Shown here: positions 1 to 10,290 of the stretch, piece after piece
Position numbering within the stretch: position 1 is the stretch's first letter
How the letters are laid out: every line of letters starts with the position of its first letter
Made by a program: the position numbers and the translations under genes
The notes under the pieces: model-generated
The model's database searches: none
Told to the model about the DNA's origin: nothing
The model's input: the letters and a program-made list of their open reading frames with translations, nothing else
DNA from: Membranipora membranacea
Taxonomy: Eukaryota; Bryozoa; Gymnolaemata; Cheilostomatida; Membraniporidae
DNA: 64,000 bases
Assembly: GCA_914767715.1 (NCBI GenBank)
Contig: OU612067.1
Location: 29,610,162-29,674,161 of the forward strand
Direction: 5' to 3'

Positions 1-319
1 TTGATTAATCAATTAATCGGTATCACTTACAAAGTCACACTAAACTACCTCAATGGTTAATGTACCAGTCAAGCTAGAGAAACAGGGTTTTCACATTTCC
101 ACTGAACCATAATCAGAGATTAATGGGTTTGTCTTCCTTCAAAGTCAGATCACTATATCGTGTTGGACAAGGAACCTGATGAGGATATGTCACAGCCTAA
201 ACACCAAATGTGTGGTCGGTTAAGTGATAGTGTGCATCTCAAATTGAAAAATTGATTGTTGCTTAGCACCAGTAAACCAGACACCAATTTTAAAGAGGTG
301 TTTCCTCAATCTTGGATGG

Positions 320-326
320 TATAAAA
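320..326 (+). promoter_or_regulatory. TATA box of antistasin/WAP gene 1
   Basis: TATAAAA lies 62 bases before the ATG at 388, so transcription should start near 350. The position and perfect consensus support the ATG choice. Function is inferred from position only. Confidence 0.6.
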
Positions 327-387
327 TGCGGACTTAGCAATCTCAAGTCACTGCCATCTGGTGGAGTTAACCAAGAGGAGACTAAAA

Positions 388-2143
388 ATGGGAGCCGTAC
401 TACCTTGTATCACACTGCTGGTGTTGTCCATCACTGCTTCAGGTATTATTTCATTCTATTCAATTATTGAAGCATAATAATTTGGTATGGAATTGATACA
501 TTAGTTTGGATTTTTTTCTAGTTCAGTGTGAGCCACCGAATCTCCTGAACTAGTCGGTTGTTGAGCTGCTTTTATTTTCCTAATACTATGAATATAATTG
601 TTTATTTAATACATAGTCTTCATTTTGCAAATTTTGCTTCGAAAGAGGTTAGATTCTCAAAGTTTTGAGAGGTTCCGCTAGAGCCCAACAGTTAGAGTAG
701 AAGATATTTAAGTATTTTATCTCGAGATCCGATTTTGTTATCAGTTAAAAGTTTCATAATTCTCATTGAATCTAAAAAATTCCTTTTTGGAAATAAAGTG
801 CCTGTAAACTCTATTCAATTTGACTACAGACAATATATTCATGACCAGTTGTTTTTTAGTTACAGCGCAGGGGTACCCATCACATTGTGCCATCAACTGT
901 AACAACTCAAACGATCCAAGCAGCTGCTCTACAGGTAGCTTCGCTACACAACCAGATGGATGTCACTATCCAGACTGTTCCTGTGCTGTCAGTAAGTATA
1001 TCAATGTTGTAAACATATCTGTATTATTTTGAGTAGTGTATTTCTCTGAGAGTCATTTGATCAAGAGAAGGTTGATTATGTTAATCTGTAACATCAAATA
1101 AAGATAATGATAATATAAATGATAATAGTTATTGTAATAAAATTAATAGTAATGACGTTAATAAAAAATAATAATAAGATATTAATTGAGAATTTGATGC
1201 AATTGCATAGTGATTTAAACTTTATTTACATGTATTTTTGTAGACCACCAAATGATAGCGAGTGTCACGTCATTAAACCAGGACAATCTGAGTGTCCTAA
1301 GGACTGCGGTCTAGCATCTAACTGGGTTACAGCTATCAACGGGTGCAAATCATGCAGCTGTAAAAGTGGTGAGTAATAGGGGGATTCTTTCTTAACAAAA
1401 CCAACTTATCAACATATAAAATAATAATTTTTCATTCTTTGCAGATAAATACATAACAAAACGCAATTAAATAGTGTGATGAATAATATGTGATTCATCC
1501 TATAGGCTTCTGTTGAGAAATTTCCTACACTGTTGATTTTTTCTTCTCAGACGTAGGAATGACCAAAGCTGGGATATGTCCCTCCAATGCTTCAGACAGA
1601 GCATATTATCTCGGTACGGAGTGTGAGGACTTTGGCGACTTTTTCTGCAAATGTGTACAGAAGTGCTGCCAGGCCCCACATGGCCCCCCAGGCGATATGC
1701 ACTGTGTCGACCCAGAACCAAGGTAACTTTGTAATAATATTCTAATATCATGGTTCTTGAACGAAGATTGCCCTATCTTATTTTCTTTGCTGCTGTGCGT
1801 AATATGTGTTTGTTTAATGTATACATCACACAGTCAGCTAAATCGAATCAGTATGTGCTTTAGTTTGATTATGTCATAATTTAAGGTAACCCTGCAGACA
1901 TGAGTCCAATGCTTAACCAAATCATTTATTAAATTACATTCTGGTTTCAGCTGCCCTACGCCTACTAGTGACTTAAGAAGATGGAGAGGTGGACACCGAT
2001 GTAACACCAACAAAGACTGTGCACAGGGACATGCCTGCTGTGGAACTTTCAGGAAAAAATGTGTTCAAGGTCTTCTTCCTGATTTCCCACCAATCAAATT
2101 TGGTACTGACCAGATGATCCCAAGCCCTGAAGATTGGGCATAG
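388..2143 (+). CDS. Secreted antistasin-like / WAP-domain protein, 5 exons
   Basis: Exons: 388-442, 866-995, 1244-1368, 1551-1722, 1951-2143 (675 nt, 224 aa). Exon 1 encodes a signal peptide starting MGAVLPC, hydrophobic and ending TASA before QGYPSHC. Exons 2 and 3 each encode a cysteine-rich antistasin-like module (six cysteines per module, ending C-x-C). Exon 4 encodes a WAP four-disulfide core (KAGICP, then CKCVQKCC and HCVDP). Exon 5 encodes a second WAP-like module (CNTNKDC, ACCG, KKCV) and a short acidic tail ending EDWA. Both families typically act as extracellular serine-protease inhibitors; inhibition here is inferred. Intron phases are 1, 2, 1, 2. The exon 2 donor is GTATAT at 996, because GTAAGT four bases earlier would break the frame. 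TATA box and AATAAA flank the gene. It is a shorter paralogue of the gene at 12,782-16,323. Confidence 0.85.
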
Positions 2144-2204
2144 ACGATATTGCCTGCTATTTTTTTATGAACTTATTAACTTATTTTAAAGTTTCTGTTC
2201 ATGA

Positions 2205-2210
2205 AATAAA
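2205..2210 (+). terminator. Poly(A) signal of antistasin/WAP gene 1
   Basis: AATAAA lies 62 bases after the TAG stop at 2141-2143, the usual spacing for a metazoan polyadenylation signal. Confidence 0.65.
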
Positions 2211-2382
2211 CGCTTCCACTTACAACAAACCAGGGTTTGAACTTATTTTCTTTAAAATCTAGAAAATCGTAAATTACCATGCAAAGCTCACTATGAATTT
2301 ATTCACCACATCTTTTACACAGTGCTGATTGTAAGTGTCTATTACTGCTATTCTTTATTCTATACGCTATAAACTGAAACCA

Positions 2383-2940
2383 TAGAGTTATTATATACTC
2401 TAGAGAGGACAATGTGTACAAAAATTGTATAAGTTGCTGTCCTACTTATGTACAATATACCAGTTATTGTATGACGTACACTTTGGCTGCTCCATGTGCC
2501 TTATTTTGATTTTCAAAATTGAAATTCTTAGACAATGGCTGATACTAAAATAGCTGACTTGGGTTGTGTCATATATGTATGAGAAAAACTGACAAATTTA
2601 AATTTGACTATCAAAAAACTATGAGCTATAGCCCCCTAATTGCAATTTAGGCTGACGATTTCGCACTTGAGATTTCGGCTGTTTTTTAATAAGCTTTTAA
2701 CAAGTTTTTTGGACTGACTGCTAGAGAAAATACCTGTATTTGATCTACATGGTATTACATGTGCAATTTTCTGAAGAAAGTGGCACTAAATGCTCTTAAA
2801 AATGAATTGTCAATGATAAATTTGTTGATGCATATACCAGACATCCACAACCAGATTTCGCTGCGTCATGAGATTGCGCACTAATTAAGTGGGACGTTTC
2901 AAGCACTGCAATATCCACTCTAGAGTATATCATAACTCTA
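2383..2940. mobile_element. Non-autonomous TIR element, Tc1/mariner-like (MITE)
   Basis: The 27 bases at 2383-2409 and 2914-2940 are inverted repeats matching at 25 positions. Both outer ends are TA, as expected for a TA target duplication, so the repeat proper begins GAGTTAT. No transposase frame is visible in the 500-base interior. Superfamily is inferred only from the TA flank and TIR form. Confidence 0.55.
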
Positions 2941-4564
2941 CGACTAAAACTAATAACCATACAATACATTAGTATTACAAAGGTAGCAAAGTCCGTTTAT
3001 GCTTGGTGTTACACTCATAATTCATAGTCCATAACATTTTCAAAATATATCTGACATGACATAAATCACTGAATATTGGTCATGTTTCATTTGTTTGTTT
3101 GCATGATTGCTAATTAGATATAAATTTTCGTGTTACAAATAAAAAATAAATAATTATATGATTTGATATGAATTTGCCATAATAGGATGCAGCAAACCTT
3201 TGTAGGTTCAAACTCCACCCATATGGACTATTGCCCGAAGCTAGCATCATTAGGTCTTCACTAGGATAGTTTCCGGAGGTTTCTTTTGAAAAAATTGTAT
3301 TGACAGTATTTCATTCCAATAATGGAATATTTATTGAAAAGTGCCAAAAAAAAGCGGAACAGATAAGACCATGAATAAGCTATTTTTGGTATCATTGGGG
3401 CAGGTTATGGTCTAGTAGTGAGTGGACTGCTAGATAAGCATGGAACATGGGGTTAGGTTTTTTGAAGTGGCCTCCTTCGATCATTTACATACGGGTTATA
3501 CTCTTACAAAGTTTTATATAAATCAAGGAAACTAAAGAGACTAATAGCTGTAAAAACGCTTTGGTTTCAGTTATAAACTAGTGGTGCACTTGGTAATCCA
3601 ATAGTTTGACCTTCACCTGAAAAATAAATCCTATAATCTAACAATTCTAAATCCTAAAATCCATCGATCCTTGATAAATCACAAAAGAATTCAAATCATA
3701 GGAAGGAAGGTGATAGGTAATTAACCAATTTTTTTTACAAAACATAATGTTTGAAATTCGAAACTGAACCATTTTTATTTCTCATCATTTTAATTTATTT
3801 ATTTGAACATAGAATATAATAAGTACCTTTTCAATTTTTTTTTTTAATTTTTTTTCAATAAGGTAGGTCAGCAGAAGATGCCTATGAATATCTTCACATT
3901 TTGTTGATATTCTAATATATATGGCTGCCAGTCCCGATCCGCTTCAATTAAAGAAAATACATAAACCGCTCACTCATGGTCTCATGTGCTCAGCGATCTC
4001 TATAATGTTGGACAACTCCTGTCATAACCTAATTTCTGAGTCACTTATATTTATACTTTGCACAGTTAAAGCTTTCATTTTTTCACTGATAGAATATGTG
4101 ATCCTGTCAATAATTTCTGTTCCTCTTGAACAGCGTTATAACTTGAAGGATTTGCACCTAAGAATGAGAAACCAAATAAATAAGCTCAATTCAGTTTGAA
4201 GTATCTAAGGCGCAATTGCAAGCTATTCACTTCAGCAAAGTATGTGTTGATGTTTTTCTGTAAACATATACATATTAATAAGAATAGTAGAGTTCTGTTA
4301 TTGCCAAATGTCGTAACACATCTGTATGTGTTCTCTTGAAAAATATGATCTGGCTGTGAATGGATGATAAATAGCAAGTCAAGGTTCTTCTATACCTGAT
4401 ATTCTGAATATTCCTCTGCTGCCAGAACAGATGTAATGAATTGTTGTAAGTGATTCCTATGATCTTACTATGTACCATATTATGAGGAGCTATCACTATC
4501 AATTACTGTATGTTATTTCTTCAATCATACAAATTACCATAATTATTATAATACTGTAAAATAT
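2941..4564. other. Intergenic, no gene recognised
   Basis: AT-rich sequence. A 92-codon open frame on + at 3921-4199 has no recognisable domain or splice context and is treated as chance. A faint tRNA-like stretch near 3,405-3,455 lacks a convincing B box. Confidence 0.5.
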
Positions 4565-4644
4565 TGATAGCAGTGGGATTCTAACCCACGCCCATTCAGA
4601 CTGGTGTCTAAAACCAGCGCCTTAGAACACTCGGCCATACTACC
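4565..4644 (-). tRNA. tRNA-Leu (anticodon UAG)
   Basis: The 80-nt complement folds as a class II tRNA. The acceptor stem pairs GGTAGTA with TGCTATC (two G-U pairs) and the discriminator is A. The D arm contains TGGCCGAG. The anticodon stem is CTGGT/ACCAG with loop TTTAGAC, giving UAG (codon CTA). A variable arm is present, and the T arm is GTGGG/CCCAC. The T loop reads TTAGAAT, so the near-universal C56 is A. That change could weaken the B box or mark a decaying copy. CCA is not encoded, as usual in eukaryotes. There is no intron. Confidence 0.85.
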
Positions 4645-5018
4645 TGTTATTTCCTCAAGAAAATTTACCAAATTAAAAAACATCAAGTCTAAATCACCAT
4701 GGCTTCCTCCCAATGACCTTCCAACTTGATTTACATCCATGCAATGTTATTGCGAGTCATAGTTTGGTCACTCGCGTGTGCTCAATCCAATTTCTGTTCA
4801 CCGATTCCACAGAATTTGAACAGACTGCTTTTATGTCACCTCCTAGGTTTTCTGGTGTAGTACTTAGAATAGCACGAGGTTTTAATAATCTTAAGTTTTG
4901 TTTCTTATATATTTATTCAATATTTACATAATAAACGTCAATTTTATATCTCTACTCAGGTTCACCTTTTCTCTACATACATGGTTTGAATTTTTGGCCC
5001 AATAGTGACTACATGGGT
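4645..5018. other. Short intergenic stretch, nothing recognised
   Basis: I see no gene, repeat or regulatory element here. An open frame at 4713-4931 runs out of the tRNA flank and looks like chance. Confidence 0.4.
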
Positions 5019-5060
5019 GGCCAGTTGGTCTAGGGGCATGATTCTTGCTTAGGGCGCGGC
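5019..5060 (+). pseudogene. tRNA-Pro (AGG)-like relic, 5' half
   Basis: The stretch starts GGCCAGTTGGTCTAGGGG and continues to TTGCTTAGGGCGC, matching the acceptor, D arm and AGG anticodon loop of a tRNA-Pro. After 5,060 the anticodon stem no longer pairs and no proper T arm follows. Its acceptor strand GGCCAGT is the exact partner of ACTGGCC in the relic at 8,253-8,309. Confidence 0.5.
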
Positions 5061-5874
5061 GAGGGGGATATATCCCTAGGTGGTAGGGGGGAAGAAAAAA
5101 GGGAAAAAAGAAGAGAAAAAAAGGTTTTCCTTAGTAATTCTTCACTCTTTTCATAAATGTTTTAAAAATAACTATTATGGGCTGAGTAATAAAGTACTTT
5201 TATCACAATAAATAAGAAATAAGTTGTCTTTTGAATTTTCTATCACACAATTCCGAAATTGTTAGCAGTTATCTTCTTACTTTTCGGTTACAGACAACTC
5301 CTAAATTAAAAAGAAAGTTTTTGCATAGATTGTTCATCCTGCAAAGAAGCCATCCCTGGGGGGCCAGGTAGAGGTTACATGCCTCAACTCATGGCAAACT
5401 ATATGACAGTAGGCCTTCAATGATGTTCTTTAGTTTATAATATCATAAGCAGATTGTAATGATAATGTTCAATGAGTGCGAAGACTGAAATACTATATCA
5501 TTGCCCTTGTTTTTACAAGATTAAGGACTCAACCATTAGATCGTTGTCATGAATACTGCTCAGTTTATTTGATTCAGGTATCTAAAATAACCATATTAAA
5601 AGACTTTAGATTTGCTGATATGAATTCAAAACATCAAAGCACAAATATAGACCAATAAGTGATGAAGGAGAGGCATGTAGTACATTTACGAAAATGTGAA
5701 ATGTCAGCAGGATCAGTATGTCTTTTGCAATCAAACATTGAGAGCTGCTGTCATTGTGAAAATTTACAAGTGTTGTATCATTCCATAGTAACATATGAGA
5801 GCTTTCTATTTTGCCTTGGGAATTGCCATCATAGCTGTTTTAAGTAGAACACATCTATCGAGATTGTCCCTTTC

Positions 5875-7857
5875 TCATGAAGGCAGGGGTAGTTTTTGAT
5901 TTATGGTAGAGCTGTTGCGTTGTAGTGATAGTGTAACTGTTGTGCCAGCTGGATGTGTCATTACACTCTCTGAAAGTGTGTCCCTCTATAAAAGAAATAA
6001 ATAACGAAAATTAATATATTGCAGACAGCAAACTACTGGCACATCCTCATGGACTGAAGGTGTGATCCTGAGTGATAAACATTCAGATAAGACACACTGA
6101 GAGCAGCCAAAACATTGCTTCTGTATGTCTACTACCACACTCATAGGAATCATTACAGTTAAATACAATCTCAGAGTGACCCTACGTATACACCTCAGTA
6201 GATAATTTTTTGTGTAGTATGCAAACTCAGTGAGAAGTGTTAGTGTCACCATGACTGCTTTGCACAGGTTGCAACTGCTTTGGATCATGCCGATTTCACT
6301 GAATGTGGCAACGTTATGATCACCTCTGTCGTACAAACAGCATTGTACGTCTTAAACATCGCAAGACAAGTACAGTTGCATGGGGAACAGATTATTAGCA
6401 TGGTCAATAAATCATCATAATCATAGCCTAAGGTATCATGTATGTACGAGTATTTATAGTCAATTTGTAATGCCTATGCTTCTATAAACACAAGAACACT
6501 GATATTTGACTCACCTTAAAGCTGACTGCGGGAGGTACGACGCTATATCATTGAGGATTTGGTGATGTGCCTCAACTGACAGGCCTGGAGAGAAATAGAA
6601 TAAAAATGCCAATATCATAAAATGTATTACAAGCAGACTGTGAGGTGCCAAGCAATCATGTTGTGGATGGTTCAGAAACTAATTTATTGTCATAGTGTTG
6701 GACCATCCATAACCGACCACTAGTCATATTCCAGTTTACTAGTAGGAATCAGCAAAAAAAAGGCGCTTGAAATGACTACTTCAATCAGGTATTGATTTAG
6801 CCTGTCTTGAAAATCTTGTCAAGACAGCGTATGTATTAGGTAAACACACGCAGAACTCATTGTCAACACATATAAGGCAAATTCACACTAAGCGTGTAGT
6901 ATAACATGATGGTATTACGTATGTTTGGCCGGTTTGTTAAAACAGTGTCTAATAAAGAAGCGCTGAGAAGTTGGAAGGTGGCAGATATCATCGGTAACAA
7001 TTGGGCTAATGGCTGAGAAATATGTTGGTGATATGTGGAAGGACTGTTGTCATCAAGGAATATCTTACCTAGTTACTTCAAGAGTAAAATCTTTGTCTGG
7101 TAAAGTTGCCAGCAAAACATGTGTGTTCGATAGTGTTCAAGCCGCATTTCACCATATTCTCGATGACCATAGCATGTGGCATCAGGACCTGCGAGTAGCA
7201 AATTGTGTGAAAACAGCTATATCAACGCTGAGCATAATTGGCCACCGAAGAAACCCCAGTATGAGATACAAATATGTCTTACTTGTTAACATCATATGCT
7301 ACAAGATTTGGACAACAGCTGAGATGATGTTATCAGTAGTGGCAGTCTCCACACCACCTATGACTTATGCATGGTTGAAGGATACTAGCGTAGCAGATAT
7401 TTGGGGCTACAGTCTGCACCTAGTAATACAAAGTACACCCACTACCAATGAGACAGTACCTTGTCATTTTCCCTCATTGCAGTTCATGTGCAGGTCAAGA
7501 GATTGAGTGAGGTTAAGGATCAATACCATGTTTTTTCTCCCCAGTGACTATATATGTACCTATCTATCTATGTCACTCTGCCAGTGAGTAAGTAAAGCCC
7601 GAAGACAGACTGAGACAGTGAGCTTTTTCTACAGCTGATTTCCAATGAGAGTATCAGTCACCCTCTGCATTGTGGCCAGCTTCACTGGGTAAAAATAAAT
7701 AAGAAGATAGATAGAAGATAGATAGAGTTTGTATAGCTAGCACAGAGGTCATAGTATCTAATCTAATACCCTTGGCTAGCAGTAGAAACTTACCGCATCT
7801 TTTGTTGTTGTCAGCCTCCGAATCTTGGATTTCTAGTCTCATCTTAATGCTGTCCAT
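5875..7857 (-). CDS. Small three-exon gene, function unknown
   Basis: Exons in order: 7857-7794, 6584-6515, 5983-5875 (243 nt, 80 aa). Exon 1 runs from MDSIKMRLEIQDSE to a strong GTAAGT donor (phase 1). Exon 2 follows CTCTCCAG, reads GLSVEAHHQILNDIASYL, and ends at GTGAGT (phase 2). Exon 3 follows TTTTATAGAG, using the second AG, and reads DTLSESVMTHPAG to the stop after KLPLPS. Using the first AG of TAGAG would stop within nine codons. There is no signal peptide, membrane segment or recognised domain; the protein is probably intracellular and partly helical. The case rests on phase agreement at three junctions. The nearest AATAAA is about 300 bases past the stop. More 5' exons could exist. 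Confidence 0.45.
7009..7506 (+). CDS. 165-codon open frame, doubtful
   Basis: This open frame lies antisense to the first intron of the gene at 5,875-7,857. It begins MAEKYVGDMWKD and has several cysteines, a mildly hydrophobic middle and no recognised domain. Its length is notable for AT-rich DNA, but I see no promoter, poly(A) signal or paralogue in the window. It may be chance or an old transposon fragment. Confidence 0.2.
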   Translation: MAEKYVGDMWKDCCHQGISYLVTSRVKSLSGKVASKTCVFDSVQAAFHHILDDHSMWHQDLRVANCVKTAISTLSIIGHRRNPSMRYKYVLLVNIICYKIWTTAEMMLSVVAVSTPPMTYAWLKDTSVADIWGYSLHLVIQSTPTTNETVPCHFPSLQFMCRSRD

Positions 7858-8252
7858 CACAGCTTCTTCATTATATTAGGCATATGGAAACAGGGACAAA
7901 CTGTATCCTGTGCACTCACCCACAACAGCCTGCCCAAGCTAGTGATATTGTGTGTGTTAAAAATTGGCAGACAGATTTTACAAAATAATCCACTCTTCTT
8001 CTCAGCACATTGATGTTTTTCTTGCTAGCTCCATTTGAATATACTCACACTCTTTTATTATTTCATCTTATTTCATATACTTCTAAACGTTAATACATTA
8101 CAAAAATGACAATTCGATTTTAGAAGTAATAAAATTTGAATACATTTGCCTTTAGAAGGAAAATATAATTGAGAAAAATCGAATTTAGAGCTTTGTTGCT
8201 CTCTCGATCACTTTTCTCAATTTTTCTCAACTTTCATATAAGAACTGCCTAG
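7858..8252. other. Intergenic, no gene recognised
   Basis: AT-rich DNA between the small three-exon gene and the tRNA-Pro relic. I see no coding exon or clear repeat here. Confidence 0.4.
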
Positions 8253-8309
8253 GGCCATGTTCACTGCTTAGGGCGCAAGAGGTCCCGGGTTCAATTCCCG
8301 GACTGGCCC
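8253..8309 (+). pseudogene. tRNA-Pro (AGG)-like relic, D arm lost
   Basis: The T arm (CCCGGGTTCAATTCCCGG) and 3' acceptor ACTGGCC are intact, and the anticodon region CTTAGGGCGCAAG is recognisable. About 15 to 20 bases of D arm and acceptor are deleted after GGGCC. It complements the 5' half at 5,019-5,060, so both derive from the same tRNA-Pro type. It cannot fold as a normal tRNA. Confidence 0.55.
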
Positions 8310-8847
8310 GCACTTTTAAAATATACTGTTATATTCTATGACCCGCATTTCAAAGTTATTCAGCCATCAGTTGGTGGGTTGGTGTCGTTATGGCAAAATC
8401 ATATGTAAATTCGCACCACATAGATATATAGATTCATTCTAAGCAGGTAGAGCTGTTTTTGGACCATATTTATGCATTGCGTGGAAATACTCTGACCAAA
8501 AAACTTTATAAGATCACCAATTTTCCACTCTTTTGGCGTGAGAAAGAAAATTTGCTTTCAAAAATCCATCAGCAGAGTCAGATATAAATGAAAATTTAAG
8601 ACTATTTTGATTGTGTAAAATGAGAACCCAAAAGTAATTTCGCTAGCTTCTTTTTTCACAAACACAGCGGTATTCTTCACTTAAAATATGTTTATTAAGC
8701 CACAAATTTTGATTAAATATTTTCAAATAATTATTTTCAAGAGTTGCTCACTTATGCGGCGGTGGCTTTCCTAGCAGACTGGAGGGCCTGCTTGCCTTTT
8801 TTACCATCAAACCCTGTAGTTCTTGGTGACCAAAGTCTGAATTATCT

Positions 8848-10290
8848 TTGAATGATGAGCTCAAATTGACTTTTTTAATTGACATGACTGTACCCCAAAC
8901 ATGCTTTGGAAAACAAAAAAGCAGTTTAAGAGATCATATTTTTGTTAACATCATTGAAAATTTGATGCCTTCATGCACTGTTGAAACTGACCTGCTTGCA
9001 GATCACCTTCAAATAGCCGGGTTCATTAATTCTAAATTGCTTGCTCGCCCCAACAATGAAAGCGCAACTCAGAAAATTTTGATAAACAAGCTTGGCAGAG
9101 GCTTAGCCAACTCACAATGCTGAGACACTGTTTATGAAAAAATACCCAAATATAGCCTTCGAACAATTCACTGAGGTTATGCAACAGAAAATTTCTGAAT
9201 CATCCAGGATCAAAACAATAAGAGCTAGTGAAAAACCTATATTAACAAAAACCTGGGATGACACAAGAGATTTTACATTAAGAAATGAGAGAGAGAAATA
9301 CCACAACATTTTAAAATCAGACCCTTATGACCAGAAAATAGAACACAGGAAAAAGAAATACTGCAACGCAGTCATTTTTACAAAATAACTGGAGCAAAAA
9401 AGAACTACTCCAAAAGTTAGTTTAAACAGTGTAAATCAAATACCAATGAAAAATGGAAATTTATTAATGCAATGCTCAAACGTAATAAACCACAAATTTC
9501 ATCACCTCATGGCTCGAAAGTGGTGATAGGAAATCTTTGCCCAAAGCCGTCACCAGCTCTGAGTCTTAGATTCCCATGGCAAATAAACATTTGAAACAGC
9601 CATCAAAATTTGCGTTCTCTTAAATTTCGGACTATACATCGAGGACTATAATAAAATAATTGCATTGAAAAGAAGGGTGCCGGCTTTGACAAATGGTCAG
9701 TAGGCATCATCAAAGAAAATTAAAAATACTATATCACCAATATTAACATGTCTTATAAATCTTATAATAGAAAATTCAGAATTTCCAAATAGCCAAAAAG
9801 TTGCAAGTGTTAAACCACTCTTCAAAAAGGGCTCTAAGCTTGACACAAAAAACTACAGGTCAATAGTAGTTTTGACAGCAATTCCCGAAATTTGTTTCAG
9901 AGAAGGAAAAAACACATGTTTGCCAATCTCAAACTTATTGGAAAATTTTTACGAGAGTTTTAATAAAAGTGAAATCTAGCAAGATATATTATTAGATTTT
10001 AGAAAAGCTACCACATTATAACTTTACTCCTGGTGCCATAAATTTAATGACGTCTTATCTAACTGACCGCTCACAAATTCAAAAGTTGGGTGACTGCTGT
10101 CCTCCCAAAAAGAAAGTGAAAATTTGCTTGCCTTGGGAATCGGGACCAATTTTTGTTTTTAAACTTCATAAATGACCAAATCAACTTTGCTCCTCAAGCT
10201 CTGATCCAAAAATTGAACAGTGGTGCTTGGAAAACTGCCTAGTTTTATACACCAAAAAATACTCTTCAGATTCTTTCAAAGTGCTTTCAT
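8848..10290 (+). mobile_element. Decayed LINE (non-LTR retrotransposon)
   Basis: Broken reading frames carry the order expected for a LINE ORF2. At 8,910-9,060 an endonuclease end reads RDHIFVN and later LLADHLQ (the DH motif). At 9,134-9,388 there is a linker-like charged segment. Near 9,780-9,890 a reverse-transcriptase start reads PLFKKGSKLDTKNYRS. Near 10,050-10,230 fragments resemble the palm (YLTDRSQ, then FINDQ) and the following region (IEQWCLENCLVL). Frameshifts and stops throughout make it inactive and old. Superfamily is probably CR1/Jockey-like, inferred from the RT wording only. The catalytic motif is not recognisable. Confidence 0.6.

Noticed and set aside
3405-3455. tRNA-like TGGTCTAGTAGTGAG
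   Set aside because: The putative B box (GGGGTTAGG) is poor and no cloverleaf can be drawn.
3921-4199. 92-codon open frame on +
   Set aside because: No domain, no splice context and mixed hydrophobic/polar composition typical of translated AT-rich DNA.
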